Counted from the stretch's first letter, positions 18,046 through 27,001 are shown. The stretch is 64,000 bases of DNA from Phycisphaerales bacterium (GCA_029260295.1 JAJDDN010000002.1:124001-188000); one strand, 5' to 3'. Notes: a model not told the origin generated them from the letters alone. Program-made: numbers and translations.

Positions 18046-19371
18046 ATGAAAATCCGCACCTCTGCACTGATCCTGGCATCCGCCATCGCCACTCTGCCAG
18101 CAATGGCCCAGACTTCTCCATACTGCCGCTCCGACCTCATCTACGACAACTCGCTCGATTTCTTCGATATCGCAAGGTTCCTCAACTTCTTTGCCACTGG
18201 CGATCTCAGAGCTGACTTCGACGGCTCGGGCTCGCTCGACTTCTTCGACATCGCCTCATTCCTCACCGGCTTCACCGGAGGATGCCCGGACCTCACGGAC
18301 ACCGACAACGACTTCGTACCTGACTTTGCAGAAACCAACAACGGTATATTCATCAACATCCACTCCACCGGAACCGACCCGCTCAACAACGACACCGATG
18401 GCGACTGGCTCACCGATGGCGAAGAACTCTTTGGCACCTCCGATGGTCTCGTTCTCCCGAACGCTGATCCGCTCCGCAAGGACATCTATGTCGAATGTGA
18501 CTGGTTTGCAGGCAACTTCCAAGGAAGAAACGAGAACTACAGACCCAACGCCGCCGTTTATAATCGTGTTCTGTTCGCGTTCGACAATGCTTCCACACAA
18601 AACCCCTACGGCCATCCCGACGGAATCAATATCCACCTAGATTACGGCCAAGGAAACGGGCACACCGGAGGGAACCAGCTCCCCGGCTCACCCGATGTCG
18701 TCCTCTTCGACTCGGAGTTCAACCAGTACAAAGCTGTTAACTTCGACCCACGCCGCAAGGGTTACTACCACTACGCCATCTTTGCGAATCGCTACAACTC
18801 GTCGACCAACGGCTCCTCGGGCTTTGCCGAACTCAACGGCGACGACTTTATGGTCACCATGGTCAACTACAACTCCACACGCAACATGGCCAACACCATC
18901 GCCCATGAACTCGGGCACAACCTCGGATTTCACCACGGTGGACACAACGCCACAAACTACAAACCAAACTACAACTCCGTCATGAACTACGCCCACCAGT
19001 TCCCAGGCATAGACATCAATGGTGATACCACAGGCGACGGCCCCCTCGACTACTCCCACGGCCTCAACAACCCGATCAACGAACTGGCGATCAACGAACC
19101 CGCCGGGGTCATTGGCTTGCCAGTCGATTTTAATCACAACGGCATCATCGACCCCCTCCCCTACGCCCTCAATATCAACTGCTCCGGATCATTCACTGGG
19201 ATCTGCGGCTTCCTTCCCCCCGGCGCCTGCGTCGACGCCTTCTGCAATGTCCTCCAAGACCACGACGACTGGGACAACATCCGCTGGAACCGCCTGGATC
19301 TGAGCTCCGACCGCCAAGCCGAGATCCAGCTCATCGATTGCGACAACTGGCCGGGCAAACAGTTCGAATAA
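18046..19371 (+). CDS. Secreted metzincin protease with dockerin-like repeats
   Basis: Starting at 18046 (AAAGGG upstream) gives a signal peptide cleaved after AMAQ. Residues 25-75 hold two dockerin-like EF-hand units, NSLDFFDIARFLNFF and DFDGSGSLDFFDIASFL, followed by Asp-rich thrombospondin-type calcium sites (DTDNDFVPDFAE, NDTDGDWLTDGEE). The catalytic domain has HELGHNLGFHHGGH near residue 288, the HExxHxxGxxH signature of metzincins, and a Met-turn, SVMNYAH. It should be an extracellular calcium-dependent zinc endopeptidase. Substrate unknown. The domain order (repeats N-terminal, protease C-terminal) is less usual. Confidence 0.85.
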   Translation: MKIRTSALILASAIATLPAMAQTSPYCRSDLIYDNSLDFFDIARFLNFFATGDLRADFDGSGSLDFFDIASFLTGFTGGCPDLTDTDNDFVPDFAETNNGIFINIHSTGTDPLNNDTDGDWLTDGEELFGTSDGLVLPNADPLRKDIYVECDWFAGNFQGRNENYRPNAAVYNRVLFAFDNASTQNPYGHPDGINIHLDYGQGNGHTGGNQLPGSPDVVLFDSEFNQYKAVNFDPRRKGYYHYAIFANRYNSSTNGSSGFAELNGDDFMVTMVNYNSTRNMANTIAHELGHNLGFHHGGHNATNYKPNYNSVMNYAHQFPGIDINGDTTGDGPLDYSHGLNNPINELAINEPAGVIGLPVDFNHNGIIDPLPYALNINCSGSFTGICGFLPPGACVDAFCNVLQDHDDWDNIRWNRLDLSSDRQAEIQLIDCDNWPGKQFE

Positions 19372-19443
19372 TCACTCAATACGGACTGCCGGCAAATCTG
19401 ATTCCTGCTATGATGGCCTCAAGCCCCCGTAGAGGACTCGACT

Positions 19444-19923
19444 GTGATCAGAATCCAACGCATCGCCATGGACCACCCCCTGTACCAACAGGAAGTCGCC
19501 CTGCGCACCGCCGTCCTCCTCAAACCCATCGGTTACTCCATCGACGACTACTACAACATGGCCCCCGGACGCGAAGAGAAGTGCGAACACTTCGTCGCCG
19601 TCATCGACCACCCACAAGGCGATACCGTCATCGGGGCCGCCACCCTGTACCCACCGCAAGCAGACTCCGACGAAGCCGCAGGCAAGATCCAGCAGTTCTG
19701 CGTCAACAAACAACGCCAGGGTGAAGGCATCGGCACCAACCTCATGATCGCCATCGAGGTCCGCGCCTTCACCGAGCTCGCCCTCCCCGGGCTCTACTGC
19801 CACGCCCAGATCGACGCCATGCCCTTCTACGAAAAACTCGGCTGGGAAGCAGGCTCCGATACCTTCCAAGAAGCAGGCATCGACCACAAACGAATGCAGA
19901 TCATCACCCCCCAACCGACCTAG
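19444..19923 (+). CDS. GNAT-family N-acetyltransferase
   Basis: A 159-residue single-domain acetyltransferase. The acetyl-CoA binding motif A is visible as QQFCVNKQRQGEGIGTNLM (QxxGxG), with motif B in GLYCHAQIDAMPFYEKLGW. The acceptor substrate cannot be deduced. It stands between the protease and the Fur-family gene on the same strand, with a palindromic element right after it. Confidence 0.88.
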   Translation: MIRIQRIAMDHPLYQQEVALRTAVLLKPIGYSIDDYYNMAPGREEKCEHFVAVIDHPQGDTVIGAATLYPPQADSDEAAGKIQQFCVNKQRQGEGIGTNLMIAIEVRAFTELALPGLYCHAQIDAMPFYEKLGWEAGSDTFQEAGIDHKRMQIITPQPT

Positions 19924-19955
19924 GCCATGCCTATCGGCTCCGCCCCCTCTTCTCT

Positions 19956-19995
19956 GGGTGCCCCGCCGGAACTGTCTTCAGTTCCTTCGGGTCTT
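19956..19995 (+). repeat. Palindromic element (PE family)
   Basis: GGGTGCC, arms CCCG/CGGG and GGAACT/AGTTCC around the GTCTTC loop, end TCTT. The GTCTTC loop is kept although both stems differ from other copies. Confidence 0.75.
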
Positions 19996-20085
19996 CTCTT
20001 CTCAGGGCCACCCGTCAGAGCCATCAGACACCACCTAATCATCCAAAAAACCCAAAATTGCACTAGGCAAATCCTCTACATTCCC

Positions 20086-20100
20086 TTAGAATGATTCTAT
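20086..20100. promoter_or_regulatory. Fur/PerR-type operator overlapping a start codon
   Basis: TAGAATGATTCTA (20087-20099) is a perfect 6-1-6 inverted repeat resembling PerR/Fur boxes (TTATAATNATTATAA type). Its last base is the A of the ATG at 20099, so a bound regulator would block expression of its own gene. Confidence 0.65.
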
Positions 20101-20581
20101 GTCTACGACCAATCCTTCCACCGCCGATGACTGCTGCCAGATGCCCGATTCGCAAACCGCCCGAGCGGTCTTTGCCGAAAGCTCGATCCGCTGCACCCGC
20201 CCGCGCGTCCTGATCTATGAAGCCCTCTGCAAAACCAAGTCCCACCCCACCGCCGAAGAACTCCACCAGACCGTCCGCCAGTCCGACCCGGGCATCAGCC
20301 TGGCGACCATCTACAACACCCTCGAACTCCTCGTAGACCACAGCCTGGCCCGCCGCATCTCCAACCGCTGCCCCGGCTCAGGCGCAAACCGCTACGACGC
20401 CGACCAATCCCCCCATGTCCACCTCGTCCTCGACGACGGCCGCGTAGTAGACGCCCCCTCACCGCTCGGCAAACAACTCCTCGACGCCATCCCCGACGGA
20501 CTCATGGCCAAGCTCGCCAAACACGCCGGCGTAGACGCCCTCAAAATCGAAATCGTCCAAGACTCCCACGCCCACAACTAA
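20099..20581 (+). CDS. Fur-family metal-dependent repressor
   Basis: 160 residues. N-terminal winged helix: RCTRPRVLIYEAL, HPTAEELHQTVR and GISLATIYNTLELLVDH, with ISLATIYNTL as the recognition helix. In the dimerisation domain the usual HHDH...CxxC reads SPHVHLVLDDGRVVD: the regulatory His region is kept in part and both structural CxxC motifs are gone. The protein may sense iron, manganese or peroxide; the subtype cannot be set. A PerR-like palindrome overlaps its start codon, suggesting autoregulation. No ribosome site precedes the ATG, so leaderless translation or a later start (Met15, 20141) is possible. Confidence 0.85.
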   Translation: MSTTNPSTADDCCQMPDSQTARAVFAESSIRCTRPRVLIYEALCKTKSHPTAEELHQTVRQSDPGISLATIYNTLELLVDHSLARRISNRCPGSGANRYDADQSPHVHLVLDDGRVVDAPSPLGKQLLDAIPDGLMAKLAKHAGVDALKIEIVQDSHAHN

Positions 20582-20601
20582 TCCCCAGCTTCTCTCTCAG
20601 C

Positions 20602-21327
20602 TTAATCCCCATTCCCGCACTCGGGACACACCGCTAGATCCTCAATCTCATATCCACAGACAAGACACGCGCCCTCTCTTTGCCATTGTCTTCGGCGGCA
20701 AACACCTGTCATTCGATAGAGTTTCCACAACAGTAAAAACACAAGACCCCATCCAACAGCACTCAGCACAAATGCTCCCCATCTAGGCCGAAACGGCAAA
20801 GCCCGGAGCGAGTTGGTACCCGAACCAGAAACAACGATCCCTGATCTATACAGATGAACAACCTTGTTACCTGGCTTTGGTCTTCTGTCATCAGGACCGA
20901 GCGACATCATCGTATTGATCGGCCATCCAACTCGGATCTGGTCTACAACATGCCATGGATCTCCCCCCATGAAAGATGGCCCATTTGGTCCGGTGCTAAT
21001 GCCACTTGAAAAACCCTGCCGAAGCCGGAGTCGTGTAGAACGAGGTAGATTTCCAGGGCTTGGATAAACTGGCTTCTTCAATCGCCTGAGACTGTACGGC
21101 ACCGTATTTAGACTGGGCGATAGATAAGAGACGCCATCAGCAATCTCTGGCCAATGATCAGGCACCGTTTCAATCCATGATCGCGGGGAACTTTCAAGAT
21201 AGCCACGATTTCCAATCGGTGTAAACAATGCACTCACCCAAGCGATAGACACTGTCATCAGAACACCCAGAACCAGGAAGATACAAATCGACCGCACAAC
21301 CCAAGGCTTTGTTTCAGACTTACGCAT
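20602..21327 (-). CDS. Membrane protein with C-terminal zinc ribbon
   Basis: About 241 residues, unknown function. N-terminal membrane segment (SICIFLVLGVLMTVSIAWVSALF), a long extracytoplasmic region with no recognisable motif, a second membrane segment (LSAVGWGLVFLLLWKLY) and a cytosolic zinc ribbon, CLVCGYEIEDLAVCPECG. The ATG at 21327 overlaps the deoC stop codon, so translation is coupled; an ATG at 21339 is an alternative. Shares the ribbon type with the protein at 15837. Confidence 0.7.
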   Translation of the reverse strand: MRKSETKPWVVRSICIFLVLGVLMTVSIAWVSALFTPIGNRGYLESSPRSWIETVPDHWPEIADGVSYLSPSLNTVPYSLRRLKKPVYPSPGNLPRSTRLRLRQGFSSGISTGPNGPSFMGGDPWHVVDQIRVGWPINTMMSLGPDDRRPKPGNKVVHLYRSGIVVSGSGTNSLRALPFRPRWGAFVLSAVGWGLVFLLLWKLYRMTGVCRRRQWQREGACLVCGYEIEDLAVCPECGNGD

Positions 21328-22237
21328 CCGAGAAATCATGCCCCGCCGCATACTCGCCAGTCTGCAGCTTCTGCATGCTCCGCAGCACATCATTCAAAAG
21401 CGAACTCGCCCCAAACCGGAACCATTCCGCCGACAACCACCCCTCGCCCAAGGTCTCGTTGACCATGCACAAATAATGCCACGACTGCTTCCCGGTCCGG
21501 ATGCCGCCCGCGGGCTTCATCCCGATCTTCTTCCCGCCCCGGCTGATCTCATCACGGATCGCCTCAAGCATCACCAAAGTCACAGGCATCGTCGCCGCCG
21601 GAGATACTTTCCCCGTCGAGGTCTTAATAAAGTCCCCTTCGCGGATCTGCTCAATCGCAATATCACTCGCCCGCCGAACATTGTCGTAGGTCTTGAGTTC
21701 CCCGGTCTCTAAAATAACCTTCAAGTGCGCCTTGCCGCACGCCTGGACGACCGCCGCGATTTCCTCCGCGACCACATCGTACCGGCCCGACAAAAACGCA
21801 CCCCGGTTAATCACCATATCGATCTCATCAGCACCATCAGCAACCGCCCGCTCCACATCGCGGATCCGGATATCAAGCGGATACTGCCCCGACGGGAACC
21901 CCGTCGCCACCGACGCCACATTGACCCCCGTGCCATTCAAGAGCTCAGCCGCATAAGGCACCATCGACGGATACACACACACCGCCGCCACAGTCCCCAG
22001 CCGCTTGCCCAAAAATTCCTCGTCCCGCTCCCAAGGCCGCACAGCCTTGCGGCACAGGCTCCGAACCTTCTCAGGCGAATCCGCACCCTCAAGCGTCGTC
22101 AGATCAATCATCGATACCGCGAGTTCAAGAGCCGCCTGCTTCGACGCTTTCTTGATCGACCGTGTGGTAAACGACGCCGCGCGACGATCAACCATCACAC
22201 CATCAACAGTCGGGCTCCGAGGCAATACAAAGTCCAT
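21320..22237 (-). CDS. deoC: Deoxyribose-phosphate aldolase
   Basis: Cleaves 2-deoxyribose 5-phosphate to acetaldehyde and glyceraldehyde 3-phosphate in nucleoside catabolism. 305 residues; the TIM-barrel core shows VAAVCVYPSMV, VATGFPSGQ, DEIDMVINRGAF, KVILETGEL and FIKTSTGK, where the Lys of IKTSTG forms the Schiff base. KPAGGIRTG binds the phosphate. It has an N-terminal extension of about 60 residues relative to the E. coli enzyme. Start and stop overlap both neighbours (TAATG with the rhodanese gene upstream), indicating one operon. Confidence 0.95.
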   Translation of the reverse strand: MDFVLPRSPTVDGVMVDRRAASFTTRSIKKASKQAALELAVSMIDLTTLEGADSPEKVRSLCRKAVRPWERDEEFLGKRLGTVAAVCVYPSMVPYAAELLNGTGVNVASVATGFPSGQYPLDIRIRDVERAVADGADEIDMVINRGAFLSGRYDVVAEEIAAVVQACGKAHLKVILETGELKTYDNVRRASDIAIEQIREGDFIKTSTGKVSPAATMPVTLVMLEAIRDEISRGGKKIGMKPAGGIRTGKQSWHYLCMVNETLGEGWLSAEWFRFGASSLLNDVLRSMQKLQTGEYAAGHDFSDA

Positions 22238-22710
22238 TATTCATCTCCCGCATCGTCGTCATCGGTCACTTCAAACGGCAACCCCGAAGATTCCCACACA
22301 ACCCACCCACCAAGAAACAACCGCACCCGTGCCTTGAGGATCGTGTTGTACCCACCCTCGATCATCCGCTTGGCCATCGCCCGCGCGCTGGCCGATCCCG
22401 GATTCTCACCATACAAAATGAGATGGTCATACTTCAACAACTCAGGATCAGCGTCGTACCGCAGATCAATCTCATTGACCCGGATATTCTGTGCCCCCTG
22501 GATCCGCCCGTCAGCAAACCGCCCCGAGTTCCGCACATCAATAAACAGCACCTTCTCGGAATCCTTCTGCCATTCATCATGGAGTTCCATCGCCCGGTTG
22601 AGATCAATAAACTCGATCTTCTTATCCGAAACGCCCCCCCGGCAGCCCCCAAGGACCCCCGCGAGCACCAATCCACAAAGAACTACCAACAATCGAGTCA
22701 TCTGTCCCAT
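22237..22710 (-). CDS. Rhodanese-domain lipoprotein
   Basis: Starting at 22710 places AAGGA 8 bp upstream and gives a lipoprotein signal ending GVLGGC. The rest is a single rhodanese-like domain (SEKVLFIDVRNSGRFADGRIQGAQNIRVNEIDL), with the catalytic-loop position reading LILYGENPGSASARAMAKRM: the usual active-site Cys is replaced by Gly, so it is probably not a sulfurtransferase and may bind rather than catalyse. Its stop overlaps the deoC start. Confidence 0.78.
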   Translation of the reverse strand: MGQMTRLLVVLCGLVLAGVLGGCRGGVSDKKIEFIDLNRAMELHDEWQKDSEKVLFIDVRNSGRFADGRIQGAQNIRVNEIDLRYDADPELLKYDHLILYGENPGSASARAMAKRMIEGGYNTILKARVRLFLGGWVVWESSGLPFEVTDDDDAGDE

Positions 22711-22808
22711 CAAGTGCATCCTTCTTTGCGATATGCAAGAATAACAGTACATGAGCGGCCTTCTATAGATAGAGAACACCCACAGATCGTATGCAGGCAC
22801 CAACCCAC

Positions 22809-23696
22809 ATGATGCACACCCCCAAACTCCCCATTCTGCTCCTCGCTGCTCTTCTGACACTCGCTCTCACAACCCAGAGCCACGCCATCGCCCCGCCCCC
22901 CCAAACCGACACCCACATCAAAGCTGCCCTCCAAGCATCACAAAGCCCAGTCCCCGGCACCCAGTTCATCCTCGCCCTGACCCTCGACATCGACGAACAC
23001 TGGCACACCTACTGGCCCGGCATCAACGACACCGGCTATGGCATCTCCCTCACCTTCGCCTCAGTCGCAGGCCTCACCTTCGGCCAACCGCTCTTCCCAA
23101 CCCCAACAAGACACATCGCCCCCGGAAACATCCTCGACCACATCTACGAAAACCAAATCACAATCTTTGTTCCAGTGGAAGTCGATGAATCAATCGCTCC
23201 CAGCGACTCATTGACCATCGACACCGCAATCGACTACCTCATCTGCAAAGAGGTTTGTATACCTGAGTCAATCACAACGAGTATCACACTCGTCGTAACA
23301 GATATGGATTCCAAGCGATCAATTCGTTCATCATTTCCCCACTCTGAACTTATCCTCCTATTCCCTCCACTGTTACTTGAGAACGCCGTCCCCGACGATA
23401 GTTTCCTGCCAGGAACTCCAGATAAATGGTTTGAGAATGAAATCCAAGTGACAATCAGAGATGCAGTCCGCTACACCTTCTTCCCCTACACCAACTGCAC
23501 CAACCCCGCCGACCTCATCACCCAAGGCGATACCGAATCCAAATCTCTCACCATCACATTCGATCGTAAATACGAAGACGACCCCACGACCCCTGCAAAA
23601 CTCTCAGGCCGCCTACTTGTTACAATGAACAACGGATGGCAGAAGCAGTTCGATGTAAACTACACCCAACAAACCCAACTGGAGACATCACCATGA
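22809..23696 (+). CDS. DsbD N-terminal-domain-like periplasmic protein
   Basis: About 295 residues with a signal peptide (PILLLAALLTLALTTQSHA). It matches the immunoglobulin-like N-terminal domain of DsbD/ScsB thiol reductases: HWHTYWPGINDTGYG, DHIYENQITIFVPVEV, and LICKEVCIPES, the Cys-x3-Cys pair that accepts electrons in DsbD. The membrane and thioredoxin parts of DsbD are absent, so this is a stand-alone domain. Overlaps the next gene by ATGA, and that gene is a thioredoxin-fold protein, which suggests a two-protein redox unit. An in-frame ATG at 22791 is an alternative start. Confidence 0.8.
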   Translation: MMHTPKLPILLLAALLTLALTTQSHAIAPPPQTDTHIKAALQASQSPVPGTQFILALTLDIDEHWHTYWPGINDTGYGISLTFASVAGLTFGQPLFPTPTRHIAPGNILDHIYENQITIFVPVEVDESIAPSDSLTIDTAIDYLICKEVCIPESITTSITLVVTDMDSKRSIRSSFPHSELILLFPPLLLENAVPDDSFLPGTPDKWFENEIQVTIRDAVRYTFFPYTNCTNPADLITQGDTESKSLTITFDRKYEDDPTTPAKLSGRLLVTMNNGWQKQFDVNYTQQTQLETSP

Positions 23697-24322
23697 ACGC
23701 CCTCAAAAAACTAGCCCTCACCGCAGTCATCGCCATCCCAGCAATCATGATCGCCGCATCAAACACCACAGAAACCACCGCCGCCCTCACCATCGGCTCC
23801 GCCGTCCCAGACTTCACCCTCACCGATATCAACGGCGACGCCCACACCCTCAGCGACTACACAGAAGCCGGCAACATCGTCGTCCTCGAATGGTTCTCCC
23901 CAGACTGCCCCTTCGTCCGCAAGCACTACCGCAACGACACAGGCACCATGACCAACATCCAGGCCGACAACAAAGATGAAAAAATCGTCTGGCTCCGCAT
24001 CAACTCAGGACACACCTCACACGCCTCAGCCGACATCGACCACAACACATCAACCGCCAAAGAATGGAACATCACCACCCCAATCCTCATGGACGGCTCA
24101 GGTAAAATCGGCAAAGCCTACGGCGCCAAACGCACCCCAGACATGTACATCATCAACCCAGACCAAACCCTCGCCTACCACGGCGCCATCGACAACCGCC
24201 CAGACGCCGCAGCACCAGGCGACTCCAACTATGTCGCCACCGCACTCACCCAACTCCTCGCCGGCCAATCAATAACCAAAGCCGAAACCAAACCCTACGG
24301 CTGCTCAATCAAATACGATTAA
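23693..24322 (+). CDS. Exported thioredoxin-fold (redoxin) protein
   Basis: 209 residues, signal peptide (LALTAVIAIPAIMIAAS), GGAG 9 bp before the ATG at 23693. The AhpC/TSA-redoxin fold begins IGSAVPDFTLTDINGDAHTL. The active site reads WFSPDCPFVRKHY: CPFV, so only the first Cys of the CxxC is kept. Later motifs SGKIGKAYGAKRTPDMYIINPD include the cis-Pro loop (TPDMYII). A one-Cys redoxin in the periplasm, probably partner of the DsbD-N-like protein upstream with which it overlaps by 4 bp. Confidence 0.85.
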   Translation: MNALKKLALTAVIAIPAIMIAASNTTETTAALTIGSAVPDFTLTDINGDAHTLSDYTEAGNIVVLEWFSPDCPFVRKHYRNDTGTMTNIQADNKDEKIVWLRINSGHTSHASADIDHNTSTAKEWNITTPILMDGSGKIGKAYGAKRTPDMYIINPDQTLAYHGAIDNRPDAAAPGDSNYVATALTQLLAGQSITKAETKPYGCSIKYD

Positions 24323-24360
24323 TTTCTGACCCACCAATCCACACATAACAGTTCCAGAAA

Positions 24361-24384
24361 TGACGCCTATCAAGGCGTTTTTTA
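24361..24384 (+). terminator. Intrinsic terminator of the redoxin operon
   Basis: ACGCC-tatcaa-GGCGT stem followed by TTTTTT, about 40 bp after the stop at 24322. Confidence 0.75.
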
Positions 24385-24482
24385 ATCCCCGCTTGAACTC
24401 CCACCCCTCCCAACCACGCCTTAATCACAAATAGATGCGTCATTTTTGCACAAATTTCCCAAACAATGAAAACCGCACCCCT

Positions 24483-24501
24483 TACTATGCCGTACATAGT
24501 A
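24483..24501. promoter_or_regulatory. Inverted repeat, probable PadR operator
   Basis: TACTATG-CCGTA-CATAGTA is a perfect 7-5-7 inverted repeat 42 bp upstream of the padR-type ATG. PadR-family operators of the TACT...AGTA / ATGT...ACAT kind look like this, so autoregulation is likely. Confidence 0.65.
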
Positions 24502-24542
24502 TACAGAACCAACCATCGCCCCTTTCCTTTGGAGCTACTGAT

Positions 24543-24908
24543 ATGAAACTCGAACGCGAACTCATGCGAGGCGCAGGCCCAACAGCCGTCCTCAAACTCC
24601 TCTCAACCCAGTCCATGTACGGCTACCAACTCGTCGAAACCCTGGCCAAACAATCCGACGGCGTCCTCGCAATGGGCCAATCCACCCTCTACCCCATGCT
24701 CTACAACCTCGAATCCAAAGGCCTCATCGAAGCCGAGTGGCAATCCGCGCCCTCAGGCCGCGACCGCAAATACTACAACCTCACCACCAAAGGCAAAAAG
24801 AAGCTCAAAGCCGACCTCGACGCCTGGAAAAAACTCACCCAAGCCATGACCAACATCGGCGTCCTCGAAGGCGCCCCAACCGGCGCCGCCTGTGGAGCCA
24901 CCGCATGA
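24543..24908 (+). CDS. PadR-family transcriptional regulator
   Basis: 121 residues; start at 24543 supported by GGAG 9 bp upstream. Winged helix of PadR type: ELMRGAGPTAVLKLLSTQSMYGYQLVETLAKQ, then GQSTLYPMLYNLESKGLIEAEW and GRDRKYYNLTTKGKKKL, followed by a short C-terminal dimerisation helix. An inverted repeat upstream is the probable operator. Overlaps by ATGA with the next gene, which carries a HAAS-like prefix domain: PadR/HAAS-membrane protein pairs are a recurring regulatory arrangement. Confidence 0.92.
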   Translation: MKLERELMRGAGPTAVLKLLSTQSMYGYQLVETLAKQSDGVLAMGQSTLYPMLYNLESKGLIEAEWQSAPSGRDRKYYNLTTKGKKKLKADLDAWKKLTQAMTNIGVLEGAPTGAACGATA

Positions 24909-26902
24909 ACCAAACATCCACAAACCCCCGATCATCGCTGTCGCGCGCCTGGACCTGGTCAATCGAACGCTCCCCGCTCCTCAATGCCACCCGCTGGATC
25001 ATCGCCCGAGGCTACCCAAACGCCCAAGCCCGCGACCTCATCTCTGCCGCCAAGCTCCCCGATCAACTCGCCAAACTCATCGACACCACCATCACCAAAA
25101 CCAAACTCTGGCGCTCAGAACGCGCCGACATCGCAAGAGAACTCATCGCCCACACCCAAGACGCCCTAGAAGCAGGCCGCACCCAAGAGCAAATCACCGA
25201 ATCCTTCGGCCATCCAAAGAAGGTCGCCAAACTCCTCCGCAGAGCTGCCAAACGCAAACGCCCCCTCTACTGGCGCACCCTCCGCAACATCCGCCGCGCC
25301 GTCGCAACCCTCACCCTCCTCATCTTCTTCACCTACGGCTCCCTCGCCGCCCGCTTCTACATCGGTCAACCAAACATCACCAAAAACTACCCCGTCATGA
25401 TCAACGCCCAGAACCACGCCTACACCGAAGACCAAAAGGCCTGGCCCGTCTACAAAGAAGTCCGAACCACATGGGACCTCCACATCCTCGAAACCCAGAC
25501 CCGACAATCCGATTTCGAGCAAGAATTCAACACCAATCGAACCGACGACCAAGAAGCCATCTCCGCTGGCCTCTTCATGTACCCTCAGATCCCAACCGAT
25601 CACCGAGACTACGCCGAAACCGTCCAACTCTTCAAGGACTTCGAACCCCAGTTCAAACGCCTCCGCCAAGCCACCCACCGCCCGATCATCGGCATCGAAC
25701 TCGGATTCAAGTACGAACAACACGAAGATCAAGATTGGTCATACTCAACCCCTTTGATTTCACCAAGTGATGATCCAAATGAAAACCCGAGCATGATCAA
25801 CATGCTTCTCCCACATCTCGGACCAATGAGACAGTTCGTCAACATCCTCGCCTTCGAAACCCTCATCGCTGCCAGAGAATCCGACAGCGACCGCACCTAC
25901 GAGAACCTCTCGGCCATGCTCGCCATGTCCCGACAAAGGAACTTCGACAAGACCCTCATCTCCAGCCTCGTCAATATGGCCATCGCCAATGTCGCCTTCA
26001 AATCAATCCACCAAGTCCTCCACGAACACCCAGGAGTCCTCACCCGCGATCACCTCATCGCCCTCTCCCACGAACTCGCCCTCACCCGCCCAGCACTCGA
26101 AATCATGCTTGATGGCGAGATCATGATGTTCAAAGACCTCTTCCAACGCGCCTACACCGACGACGGCCAAGGCAACGGACGCATCACCAAAGCAGGCATG
26201 CTCATGTTCGCAAAGTACGCCGACAATAACTGGAGCGGATCAGAACTCGAAGGCACCCCGCTCCAAATGGCCACCGGCCCAATCACCCTCGCCGTATCGC
26301 CAGACCGGGAATCACAAGCAACACTTTACATGGACATGGTGAACACCGTAAAACATGTTGCAAGCACCGGACCAGAGAATTTTTCCTTGATCGGTCACAA
26401 AGACTCTGAAATGTATTCCAATATGAAGTCCATCCCAGGGCTGCTCTATTCACCCGTTGAAATTCTCATGCCGGCAATGGGTCAAGCGGTCTCCACATCA
26501 TTCTTCGCCCAAATGAACAGCGATGCAATCGCCACCACACTCGCAATAGAAATCTACAAGATAGACCATGGCCAACTCCCGGATTCCCTTTCTGACCTCA
26601 CCCCAAACTACCTGCCATCACTCCCCCAAGACCTGTTCAATCCCGGCCAACCCCTCAAACTCAATATCGCCAATAGTGGATACACGATTTACTCTGTCGG
26701 GAACGATGGCGATGATGATGACGGCCAAGCTCTCGGAACCAAACAACACCGAGAACACATCTTCAGACACCGATACCCAGCCGCAAAGACCGCCCAAGGC
26801 GACATCATCCTCGACCACGCGGGCAATCCAAAGCTCGCCCCCCCAAAAGGACTAGACGGCGACTGGATCCTCTTCGACATGACCCAACACCCCCCAAAGT
26901 AA
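24905..26902 (+). CDS. HAAS-domain membrane protein paired with PadR
   Basis: 665 residues. Residues 35-115 form a helical domain of the HAAS/permease-prefix kind (RGYPNAQARDLISAAKLPDQL, then ERADIARELIAHTQDALEAG and ESFGHPKKVAKLLRRAAKRK), followed by a membrane segment (AVATLTLLIFFTYGSLAA, about residue 133) and a large extracytoplasmic part. The C-terminal 100 residues (IEIYKIDHGQLPDSLSDL, then YTIYSVGNDGDDDDG) resemble a pseudopilin-like module also present in the protein at 41068. Translation is coupled to the PadR gene. Precise function unknown. Confidence 0.8.
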   Translation: MNQTSTNPRSSLSRAWTWSIERSPLLNATRWIIARGYPNAQARDLISAAKLPDQLAKLIDTTITKTKLWRSERADIARELIAHTQDALEAGRTQEQITESFGHPKKVAKLLRRAAKRKRPLYWRTLRNIRRAVATLTLLIFFTYGSLAARFYIGQPNITKNYPVMINAQNHAYTEDQKAWPVYKEVRTTWDLHILETQTRQSDFEQEFNTNRTDDQEAISAGLFMYPQIPTDHRDYAETVQLFKDFEPQFKRLRQATHRPIIGIELGFKYEQHEDQDWSYSTPLISPSDDPNENPSMINMLLPHLGPMRQFVNILAFETLIAARESDSDRTYENLSAMLAMSRQRNFDKTLISSLVNMAIANVAFKSIHQVLHEHPGVLTRDHLIALSHELALTRPALEIMLDGEIMMFKDLFQRAYTDDGQGNGRITKAGMLMFAKYADNNWSGSELEGTPLQMATGPITLAVSPDRESQATLYMDMVNTVKHVASTGPENFSLIGHKDSEMYSNMKSIPGLLYSPVEILMPAMGQAVSTSFFAQMNSDAIATTLAIEIYKIDHGQLPDSLSDLTPNYLPSLPQDLFNPGQPLKLNIANSGYTIYSVGNDGDDDDGQALGTKQHREHIFRHRYPAAKTAQGDIILDHAGNPKLAPPKGLDGDWILFDMTQHPPK

Positions 26903-26910
26903 AGACCATA

Positions 26911-26940
26911 AAAAAGAGCCGGACCAAAGCCCGACTCTCG
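26911..26940 (-). terminator. Intrinsic terminator of prpD-like gene
   Basis: AGAGCCGG/CCGACTCT stem with one mismatch, followed on the minus strand by TTTTTTATGG. Confidence 0.7.
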
Positions 26941-26966
26941 ATTCGATCTATGAAAGACCTTCTCTT

Positions 26967-26992
26967 CCCCAGTGGCTAGTGGCCAGTGCCGA
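26967..26992. repeat. Repeat R4 (TGGCTAGTGGCCAGTG)
   Basis: Short AGTGGCTAGTGGCCAGTG motif preceded by TTCCCC. Related copies lie at 31761, 35612 and 62407, always intergenic. Confidence 0.6.
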
Positions 26993-27001
26993 ATCCCTTC
27001 T

